Shown: one piece after another, positions 48,201-60,200 of the stretch
How the letters are laid out: each line of letters begins with the position of its first letter
Numbering within the stretch: the first letter of the stretch is position 1
Source: Cyrtodaria siliqua
Lineage: Eukaryota; Mollusca; Bivalvia; Adapedonta; Hiatellidae
Assembly (NCBI GenBank): GCA_037043455.1
Contig: JAWPHD010011203.1
Coordinates: 22,050 to 86,049 of the forward strand
DNA: 64,000 nt
Direction of reading: 5' to 3'
Notes under the pieces: generated by a model
The model's database searches: none
The model's input: the letters and a program-made list of their open reading frames with translations, nothing else
Told to the model about the DNA's origin: nothing
Made by a program: the position numbers and the translations under genes

Positions 48201-51200
48201 GGGGAAAGTTTATCAAAAGAGGTTTTGACCCTATCATTTTGCAACGTACTGCATGCTTGGTGGTGGACCCTTTTACAGTTCGCCACTATGCTTTCCTCTT
48301 TAATTGTACGCTGTGGACCCTATGATGATACCTACCTAAAGCCCATTGGGACTGGCATTTGATGTATGTCTATGATCTTTCTTGTCGTGCCCTTAATGGT
48401 TTATTCTCTTGTTGCTCTGGCTTGTGCCAAGTCATTGAGTACCTTCATTGTGGCTTTCTAGGCTATTGTTTTTTTGTATTATATTTACACGAGCATATTT
48501 GTGTTTTACTTATATTCCCTATTGATTCTGCCTTGTTGGTTAGAGATTAGGTCATGGCGGGGATTTCTTTATTTACACTGTCCCGTTTTAATGGGATGAC
48601 AGTAGGGTAAGTGTGAGGTTTGGTGCACCCTAGAACCGGTTAAACCCCTAGTGGCCTACTTTGCCACTGATCGTTCCAAGGCGGTAGCCCTATTGACAAC
48701 CCTTTTGTGTTTGTGATGTCGTTTGCATTTATTATACTTTTGCCTTCTTGTTTGTCTGTTTGCGTGTTTGTTTCTGTGTTTTGTGGTTGACTGTCCTCCT
48801 TGAATGCTACTTTCCCTGTCCGATCTTTTTATATTTCTTGGTACTGATCATTGCTTTAAAGTTTCACTGAAAACGAGCTGGGGTTCAGAAAACTAGTCCT
48901 GATAAAGTTTGTGTATAAGGGGCCATAACTCTGTCAAAAATCATTCAACAGGAACACGGCGATGATATGCGCAACTAGGCTTGGTACTGATCATCCCTGC
49001 AAAGTTTCGTTGAAATCCAGCCAGGGGTTCAGAAAAACTAGTCCAGATAAAATTTGTGTTTAAGGGGCCATAACTCTGTCAAAATCATTAAACAGGAACA
49101 CAGCGATGAAAAGCTGAAATCTGGCCATGAATACAAAAGAGACTAATAGCGACAAAGTTTGTATATTAAAACCTTTGAAGGGTCATAACTCCACCAAGAA
49201 TCATTCAACTGGAACAAGGCGATGATATGCACAACTAGGCTTGATACTGATCAACCTTGCCAAGTTTTGCTGACATCCGGCCAGGAGTTCAGGAACTAGT
49301 CTGGACAAAGTTTGTGTATTAAAACCTATAAAGGATCATAACTCCGCCAAAAATCTTACAGCCAGAACACGGTGATGATATCCACAACTAGGCTTGGTAC
49401 TGATCATCCCTGCCAAGTTTCGTTCAGCCAGGGGTTCAGGAGAACTAATCTGGACAAAGTTTGTGTACTAAAACCTTTAAAGGACCATAACCCTGCCAAA
49501 ATCATTCAACCGGAACACGGTGACGATATGCACAACTAGGCTTGATACTAATCATCCCTGCAAACTTTCACTGAAATCCGGTAGAATGAAGGCCCTATCG
49601 TCTTGAGGCAAAATACAGCATTTTAAACTAAATCGAGGGCCATAACTTTGGTATTACTAACTCGATTTGGCTGGTTTTCGAACTTGTCCAAGCTTTCATT
49701 GATAATAACAATCTGGTAAAGTTTGGCAAAGATTTGATAAAAAACAAAAGCCCTATCATCTTAACGAGGCAAAATACAGATGTTACTAGTCCGATCTGGA
49801 TGGTTTTCGAAATTGTCCAAGCACTCATTGATATTAACAATCTATGCAAGTTTGGTAAAGTTCAAATAATAAATCAAGGACCATAACTCCAGTGAAACTA
49901 ATCTGATCTGGCGAGTTTTTGAACTTGTCTGAGCTTTCATTGATATTACCAATCTATGCAAGTTTGGTAAAGATCAAATAATAAATGAAGGTGCTAGTGT
50001 TCACAAGGCAGAAAATGGCATTTTTCAGCAAAACAAGGGCCATAACTCTAGTGTTACTAATCCGATTTGGCTGATTTCGAACTCATCCGAACTTTCATTG
50101 ATATAAAGACACTGGCAAAGTTTTGTAAAGATCCGATAAATAATGAAGTCTTTATCGCGTAAATAAGACGAAAGTTAACGGACAGTCAGATGACGGACAA
50201 CTCATCCCATAAGCTCTGCTAGTAGAGCTAAAAAATACTTTAAACTTTGCAAGACCATACAACAGAAAGAAAAGTACCTTAATCTTTGCGAGAATGTACT
50301 ACAGAAAGTAAGGTACTTTAAACTTTGCGAGACTGTACACTAAAAATAAAGATACCTTAAACTTTGCAAGACAACTGTTCTTCTCATCCGGTGTAAGTTT
50401 TAACTTCTCAATCTCGTCATCGATAGTTCTTTCCCCCATAGATTTTTCTGGTGCATCTGGGTCCCTCACAGCGGCCGTCTCGAGGAACTGTCTATAGTGT
50501 TGTATCTGTTGTATGAGATGGAATAACTACAATATCAACAAATTAACCGGCGTATAATTGTTATCGTTGCCGAAACGTCGAATCACAAGTTACCAGCTCA
50601 ATTTATTTTATGCATTTTCAATTACGGGTATTTTTTAGTACCCGTGAATAAATTTAGACTTTTAATCGGCATGCATGCATTATTTTGTGACCTCAACACA
50701 TAGAGTTTCATAGAATGATTTGTAACGAAATTTCAATTGGTGGTTTAATTTCTTTAAACAACTGATTTGTTTTTTTGTTTTAAAATAGACAAATTATGGT
50801 ATAAATATATGGGATCTTTCAGTAACGCATGAGTGTCTACTTGTAGTAGGGAGCTAAGCTCAACTGTGTAGTGCTGCATGAGAGTCTACATGTAGCAGGG
50901 AGCTGAGCTCAACTGTGTAGTGCTGCATGAGAGTCTACATGTAGCAGGGAGCTCAGAGCTCAACTGTGTAGTGCTGCATGAGAGTCTACATGTATCAGGG
51001 AGCTGAGCTCAACTGTGTAGTGATGCATGAGAGTCTACATGTAGCAGGGAGCTCAGAGCTCAACTGTGTAGTGCTGCATGAGAGTCTACATGTAGCAGGG
51101 AGCTGAGCTCAACTGTGTAGTCCTGCATGAGAGTCTACATGTAGCCGGGAGCTGAGCTCAAATGTGTAGTGCTGCATGAGAGTCTACATGTAGCAGGGAG

Positions 51201-54200
51201 CTGAGCTCAACTGTGTAGTGCTGCATGAGAGTCTACATGTAGCAGGGAGCTCAGAGCTCAACTGATTAGTGCTGCATGAGAGTCTACATGTAGCAGGGAT
51301 CTGAGCTCAACTGTGTAGTCCTGCATGAGAGTCTACATGTAGCAGGGAGCTGAGCTCAACTGTGTAGTCCTGCATGAGAGTCTACATGTAGCAGGGAGCT
51401 GAGCTCAACTGTGTAGTCCTGCATGAGTCTACATGTAGCCGGGAGCTGAGCTCAAATGTGTAGTGCTGCATGAGAGTCTACATGTAGCAGGGAGCTGAGC
51501 TCAACTGTGTAGTCTTGCATGAGAGTCTACATGTAGCAGGGAGCTCAGAGCTCAACTGTGTAGTGCTGCATGAGAGTCTACATGTAGCAGGGAGCTGAGC
51601 TCAACTGTGTAGTCCTGCATGAGAGTCTACATGTAGCAGGGAGCTCAGAGCTCAACTGTGTAGTGCTGCATGAGAGTCTACAAGTAGCAGGGAGCTGAGC
51701 TCAACTGTGTAGTCCTGCATGAGAGTCTACATGTAGCAGGGAGCTGAGCTCAACTGTGTAGTCCTGCATGAGAGTCTACATGTAGCAGGGAGCTCAGAGC
51801 TCAACTGTGTAGTGCTGCATGAGAGTCTACATGTAGCAGGGAGCTCAGAGCTCAACTGATTAGTGCTGCATGAGAGTCTACATGTAGCAGGGAGCTGAGC
51901 TCAACTGTGTAGTGCTGCATGAGTCTACATGTAGGAGGGAGCTGAGCTCAACTGTGTAGTGCTGCATGAGAGTCTACATGTAGCAGGGAGCTGAGCTCAA
52001 CTGTGTAGTGCTGCATGAGAGTCTACATGTAGCAGGGAGCTGAGCTCAGCTGTGTAGTGCTGCATGAGAGTCTACATGTAGCAGGGAGCTGAGCTCAACT
52101 GTGTAGTGCTGCCACACTGGAATATCATGCCTTAAACAAATGACATGGTACCAGGCCTAAATTAAAATATTGTTTGCCCTTTACCTACCCAGCAAAAAAT
52201 CACTGGGTAGGTAGGTCGGTAAATGATTTGATTTTATTTGATAAAACTATATTTTCTTGCAAATATATTCCTATAGTCACAGACACGCAAAATATCGCAG
52301 TTTCCGAGTCATTTTTGTTTTTATCAGCCATTTGTATGAGTCACTGCGCTACTAAAGCGATCATACAAACGCTTTATCATCCTGTAGACACAGCTCACGA
52401 ATTTCTAAATGCACCTGAATAACATAAGACTGTTAGAGTATCAAACAACAAGAGCTGTCGGAGAACAGCGCAGCTCGACTATTCGATTTTTCAGAGAATG
52501 ATAAATTATATAGCTAGTATATACCACCAGAAAACAAGACTAAAACAATGTGGGGTGTGGTTGGGGCGCAACATAGCTATGTGTAAGAATTGACCAAAAC
52601 TACAGAGAAATATGTAAAAAAATAAATATAAAGTTTTCAGTGGGGGTGGGGGAGAGGTGGTGGTGTGGGGAGTGGGGTGGTGAGGGCAATATATATGTGT
52701 AAGAAGCTATGTAAGAATAAGAATTCACCAATATGTAAAAAAAATAATAATTAAAAATCGAGTTTTGAGTGGGGATGGGGGAGAGGCGAGGGGTGGGGAG
52801 GGCAACATATATGCGTAAGAAGCTGTGTAAGAATTGACCAAAACAACACAGAAATATGGTAAAACAAAATAAAAAAAATTCGAGTGGGGGGAGGGTGGGG
52901 GGGGGGCTGCCAACGCCGACGTGATTACATCAGCTCTCTTATTCTTCGAATAGTCAAGCTAAAAAGGATAACAAAAGACCAAAATTACCGAGTTGTCGTC
53001 ATCGAAGAAAATAAAAATATAAAAAAAAAAAAAAAAAAAAAATGCAATAAAATATTTTGGGTCGGGCGAAAAACCAGGGTCGGTAGGTAAAGGGCAAACA
53101 AACAATATTTTAATTTAGGCCTCAGTGATTTTTTTTACAGTTGTGTGATTATGAGTCCCTGCCTTCAGGATTTATGAGACCTTTATAAAAACTTTGAGTC
53201 CCGTTTTGATTCACAGTTTTTTGACAGCACCTAAATCTTTCCTCAACTTGGGTGGCCTTCAATATTGGTATTTCCATAATTTTAAAGACAAAGAGGACCA
53301 TATCTGTTTCAGAAGAAATGTTGTCCGAAATATATACCATCTGAATTTACTACTACTTTTGCCAATTTTCGAGCATTTAGAATATCAGCGAAAAGACCCC
53401 AGATCAAAATAGCGACTTTGTGCAAATTGATTATGGTTGGTCTGACCGGCTTGCTGCTGCTGCTGGGAGATATACCCCGAAATTTTAAAGAGAAACAGAG
53501 ATGCGAAAAACAGGTGCGCGCCTTTAGAAATAGAACTACGGGAATCCCCGATGTGATTTCTATGCGTCCTGTGGATGCACATATTTTTTATTTGTGAGTC
53601 CTTAGCAAATATTATGCGCCCTAGACGAAGGACGCGCAGGTAACAAAATCACTGTGATACCTCACCCAGTCGCATTATAATGACACCGGGCCAACCTATC
53701 TTAGAACTAACTTTTATAATTACGCTGAACATCAATCAAGGGAGCCACTAGTATCATGTATGAAGTCTTTGGTGTGGCTCAGCTGGGGAATGAACCCAGA
53801 ACCTCCCGCATGAAAGGCAGACACTATCATTACACCACTGCTGCGGTGGTCAATTAATCGACAGTGATGCCTGCATCTTGTTATATGTCTCTGCCATGTA
53901 CATTACAACATGCCTCATGGTTTAGATGAGACAACAAAATAAGGAGACATGGAGGTGGATTGGAGCGGTTAGCATGTCACTTGATCCAGAGTTTTTTGAT
54001 TCGGTTCACAGTGGGGTTACTTTTCAGGTTTTCCAAATGCTCTCCAAGACCCTTATTCGGACAAGTTACTGCGCAAATACGCCATCCTTCGATGGGAATG
54101 TTATAACTGAAATTGTTATACTTGTAAAAGGGAAATAACTCTATGCACACTTACTGCTTCTTCATACACCACCAGACTCATGTTGTCATCACCTATCCAC

Positions 54201-57200
54201 TTTTCTAACAGTTGATTGGCTAATTCGAATTTCTCATACAATCCTAGACCAATCAGCTGCAGGGTTCTAGAACACACACCATCTATCTGCTTTACCTCTT
54301 TACCGAAGTAGTACAGTGATTTACCCAGAATGAACCTCTCATCTTTTATGTCAAAGTGGTCATCGTAGTATGGTCTATTTATAATTTTGATTGGTACATA
54401 TTCTATCTCCTGAAATATAAGCACATATAAATATAAATTGTTTTTTAAGTTCCATTTAAAACATGCAACAGTATTGGACAACAGATAACAAAATGTTTCT
54501 GGGGACTTTTTAAGGTCATGGTCATATAACTTAACCCTTTCGCTGCCACAGTCGAAGACACAGAGTTTTACAACCAGTGTAAACACAGATCAACCTTTAC
54601 ATCATGTGCAGGCTGATTATGGTTTATACTGGTCGCCACTCAGTGAGAATGTTTCCTATAACAGTTTATATCTAAAATAGCACCATAAGGTTTAAATTCA
54701 AATTGTAGCAGACGATATGGTGATATTTTAGATATAAAGTGTAATGGGAAATATTCTCACTAGTCCAGCAGATAAAAGCTCTTTTTGGACATAACCTGGA
54801 TTTTGTGTCCATACAATTGCTGTTTGCTGTTTTTGTATCTACGGACCATATATTATATGGATCTGAATGATGTCACTCTATCATCGTTGAGCATTTTGCA
54901 AAATTCAAGATGGTGTCCAAGATGGCCGCCAATAATGGTGAAATCAAAATTTTTGGCTCATAAAGGGCCTAAATAAGAACAAATCAAACTATTATTATGC
55001 TTTATTCCTTAATTCAAATAAATCTGTATTAATAATTCAATGGTATTTCTTCAGCAGTTATTCCAAAACTGCGATATAAATGATGAGAGTATATCTACCA
55101 AATGATCTATTTTGATACATATATTAACATAAGAGTTCAACATAACTAGAGCAATCAAATAACATAACACATATTCATAGATTTATACCTTTCATTTAAA
55201 AAACAAACATTATCCTATTTGAAGAATCCCCCCCACCCCCCACACACACATTTATGCCCCATACCCCATCCCGATACAGCATATATGGACCGGGTGTCAA
55301 AAATATAATCCCGATTGATATGTTTCACATCTTTCATAACCTACTGCATATGCAAAGTTTTATTTCAAAATATTTAAATTAAACTTTCCTGTATTTAAAT
55401 TTTCATAACGTGATATGTTTGACCCCCTCCCCACCACCCGCCCACACTGTGTTGATGAGTTAAACATTAACCTTGCTTTCAATTAAAGGGGAAACAGCGT
55501 GGCGGACAAACAGACAGACGCAGGTATGTCCATCGCAAAGCACGTGGATACTAAAATTGACTGTTTGATGACATTGGAAAAGCAGAAAATTAATATTTTA
55601 GGATGGATGGATGTGATAGTACACTGTACTATGTTATGTACTATTAACACTTTCGATTCAAGTCATAGAACACCTCAAGATATTTAACACATGTCAATTT
55701 CACACTTTGCCCTACATCTTAACTTTTGATTTTGTATTGAGTTCATGTCACTGGTACTGTCCACTTTGGCATGCACAAAATACGGTGCAGGAAAACCTGG
55801 CCTGATTACATCTGCATCCCATAGGAACACATGGAGCTTCACACTCGCATGCAATTTGATGAGCTTTAGGACATCTGGAGGTGCAAGCTCAACATTACGT
55901 GGCACCTTAGGAACAAGAGATTTGGCAGCAGCATCCCGAGACCATCCGTATGCCATAGGATCTAAGTCTGGTGGATCTTCGTCCAGAGCTTGTTTCCAGA
56001 TACATGACTGAAGATGAGCCCGTTTAACGCTTTCCACAAAAGATTCTGTTGGGGTTAGGGATTTCAACTTTGGTGTGGATGCAGGGGATTTTCCAACCTT
56101 TTTAACCCATGAATTCTGTCGAGCCTCGGACATGCTCTCCGCTCTTGATTGCCCATAACACGTACATATGAACTTGGTTGACCGCTCAATTATACTATCC
56201 ATATATCGGCATTTCTGTCGCCCAACAAAGCAAGTGAATGTCCCGCTCTCAATATTTTCAGCACTGTCCCGTTACCAGTTCCCACAAAACAAGCAACTGT
56301 GTCACATCCGGACAGTGCATGGGCCGCTAGTAAGTCTGGAATAATGTCCTTGTTACTTTTAACAGTGGCTTGGATATCTGTAACTGACCTGAGTATTGTG
56401 TACCCTGCAGGTTTGTTGCAAATACCCATCCAACATACCCCAAATAGGCTTGTCAGCCAGTTATACGTAGCATTGCATGATGACTTTGCTGGGCCACCAT
56501 ACTTTCAATCGGGATATGATCGGACCGTTTTCAACAGATCTCGCTAGGTATTGGTATTCTATATGACGCTAGTATAGTGTGTACACTGCAGGTTTGTTGG
56601 AAATACCCATCCCACATACCCCAATTAGGTTTTTCGGTCAGATATATATTGCATTACATGATGACTTTGCACGGCCACCGTACTTTCAATCGGGATATGA
56701 TTGGACCGATTTCAACGGATCTCACTAAGTATTGGTATTCTAAATGACGCTAGTACAGTGTGTACCCCGGAAGTTTGTTGCAAATATCCATCCCACGTTC
56801 CCAAATTTTGCTTTTCAGCCAGATATATATTGCATTACATGCTGACTTTCAATCGGGTAGTATAGTGTGTATCCAGCAGGTTTGTTGGAAATACCTATCC
56901 CACAGACCCTAATTATACACCAAATACTAGTAGGCTTGTCAGGCAGTTATACATAGCCTTATATGATGACTTTGCTGGGCCACCATACTTTCAATCGGGA
57001 TATGATTGGACCGATTTCAATGGATCTCTCTAGGTATTGGTATTCTATATGATGCTAGTATAGTGTGTACCCGCAGGTTTGTTGGAAATACCCATCCCAC
57101 AGACCCTAATTAGGCTTTTCAGCCAGATATATAATGCATTATATGATGACTTTGATTGGTCACCATACTTTCAGTCAGGATATGATCGGATCGATTTCGC

Positions 57201-60200
57201 CGGATATCGCTAGGTATTGGTATTCAATATGACACTAGTATAGTTTGTACCCTGTAGGTTTGTTGGAAATAGCCATCCCACATACCCCAAATAGGCTTGT
57301 CAGCCAGTTATACATAGCTGTATATGATGACTTTGCTGGGCCACCATACTTTCAATCGGGATATGATCGGACCGATTTCAACGGATCTCGCTAGGTCATA
57401 TCCCGAATGAAATTATGATGAATGAAATTAAGATGGCCCAGCAAAATCAACATTATAATGCTATGTATAAATGGCTGAAAAAGCCTAATTGGGGTATTAT
57501 TTTGACCATTTCATGATGACAGGATGGCATCGTTAAATAAAAATAGTAAATGCAAAATATTAAACCACTGGCTCTTGTAGTTTCAGAGCAGAAGATTGTT
57601 TAATGTTTTTCCTATACAAGTCTATGTAAAACATGTGACCCCTGGGGCGGGACCAAATGTGACCCCATGGTCACCATTTGAACAAACTTGGTAAAGAAGC
57701 ATAAGCTTATAGTAAATGCAAAATATAAAACCTCTGGCTCTTGTAGTTTTAGAGAAGAAAATTTTTGAAATTGTTTTCCCATAGAAGCCAAATTTAACCT
57801 CAGGATCACCATTTGAACAAACTTAGTAGAGGATCAAAAGCTGATGCTATATGTAATACACAAGAGCCCTGTGCCTTGTGGTTTCAGAGAAGAAGCTTTT
57901 TAAAGGTTTTTCCTATATAAGTCTATGAAAAACATGCAAAATCTCAATATACAAACTTTAGACCCATGGGGCACGGCCATTTTTGACCCCGGGGACTTCA
58001 TTTGAACAAAATTGATAATCTAGGCGTTGGCGATCATTTTAAAAGAAAAACTGTCGAAATTTGTCCAGCGGTTCTTGAGAAGAAGATTTTTTTAAGGTTT
58101 CGACCAAATATGGTAATGGCGGCCATCTTGGATGTCACGCTGACCTAATTTTAATAAATCTAAAAATGATTCATCTAAGGATCATCCAAGTGAAGAATGG
58201 TCAAAATTGGCCAAGCGGTTTCTGAGGAGAAGTCGTTTGAAGCAAAACTTAACGAGGACGACGGACAAACGACGTACGGACGACGGACGAAGAGTGGTCC
58301 CAATAGATCATATTGAGCCTTCAGCTCAGGTGATCTAAAAATAGGGGAATTTTCTCAGCCAAAGAGGGGAAAAAAGTAGTCCCTGGTAATGTTAAGGCTT
58401 GCATGTATCTATCTGTACCTACAATATGTAGTGTATGTTATATATTTTAAATAATGATACAGCAGATAAACAAACACTTTACTGATATCAGTCCTAAAAG
58501 CATTTTTTTTTTACACATTCTTTTTAGACTTCTCATATTGGATGATCAAGTGTTTTTGTTCTGGATTAAAGGGACACATGGCAATCTTGAAGCAGATGTC
58601 AAGCATGAAAAGTATCACCTCGTATTATTAATATAATAGCATTTTTACTTTAAATCTGATTGCATTTAAATAAAATTTGGAGTTTTTATTAGTTCTTTTA
58701 ATTATTTATTCTACCTTAGTTTGACTATATAACTAGTGCAATATATTCAATATCAATTTGAAATATAAAAAAAATATTTGCTTTTAATGGCTTAAATAAT
58801 TATTATAAATGGCTTTGCAAATATGCAAGATAAGTAAAGCAAGAGGTCAATGACCTTGAAGCTCTACTGGCAGGTTCTGAACGCTAGATCAGCATCCCTG
58901 TAAAGTTTCATGAAAATCTGTCAAGTAGTTTCAGAGTAGTCGTTACAAGTTTATATATATAACTCTATGTAAACAAAGATGGCCACTGGCAACCATGTTT
59001 AATGTAGAATCAAAATAATTTTCCACAAGGACCAACAATATGTCAAACTGATCATTTTAGAAAAAGTCCCATATCAATATCACTTATAGATTTCAAGAAG
59101 TCGTCGCTACAAATTTGTTTTTTAAAAATTTATTTTTAGCCATGGTGGCCATCTTGAATTTCGAGCTGACCTGAAATTTTGTTAGGATCAACTACACATC
59201 AAGAGCAACATTGTTGCTTAGTTTCATGAAAATCCTTCAAGTAGTTTCAGAGAAGTAAACGCTACAAGTATTTACTATATAACTCTATGTAAACAAAGAT
59301 GGCCACTGGCAGCCATGTTTTATGTAAAATCAAAATGATTTTCTATAAGGACAAATATCATGCCATGCTGATAATTTTTATAAAAAGTCCCATATCAATA
59401 TCACTTACAGTTTTCAAGAAGTAGTCACTACAAATTTATTTATTTTAAATCTATTTTTAGCCATGGCGGCCATCCTGAATTTCCGACCCACCTGAAATTT
59501 TACTAGGATCAACCAGACATCATGAGCAACATTCCTGTGAAGTTTCATGGAAATCCGTCAAGTAGTTTCAGAGGAGTAGTCGCTACAAGTTTTTACTATA
59601 TAACTCTATGTAAACAAAGATGGCCGCTGGCAGCCATGTTTAATGTCGAATCAAAATGATTTTCGACAAGGCCCAACATCATGTCATGCTGATCATTTTA
59701 GAATAAGTCCCTTATCAATATCACTCAAGAAGTAGTCGCAACAAACTTGTTTTTTAAAAATATATTTTTAGCCTTGGTGGCCATCTTGGATTTCACATCA
59801 ACATGAAATTTTGCTAGGATCAACTAGACTTCATGGGCAACATTCCTGTAAAGTTTCATGAAAATCCATCCAGTAGTTTCAGAGGAGTAGTCGCTGCAAA
59901 AAAAGTTTAAGGATGGACAGACGGACGACCAAGGCATAAGCTCTGCTGATCGATCTTTGATCAGCAGAGCTAAAACAAATGGGATGCCACAATTTGAAAC
60001 AAAAATCAAGGTTGGCATGTGTCTCTTTAATGTAAAAACTACCATAGCCAGATATATTACCTCATTTTCGTCCACTACAGGCAGTTCTGGTTTGTCAAAG
60101 TTCATGGTGTGATGGAAGTGTTTGACAACCGCGTAAAGAGATAGCAGGTTTCTGATTGGATGATCGAACTCCTCCTGTAACATAACCTCATATGCCACCT

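Noticed and set aside
50827..52111. CRISPR array
   Set aside because: Units are contiguous with no unique spacers, in a eukaryotic intron; it is a satellite.
53765..53850. tRNA gene on the minus strand
   Set aside because: tRNA-like arms, but the 5' and 3' ends (ACCGCAG and CCACACC) are not complementary.
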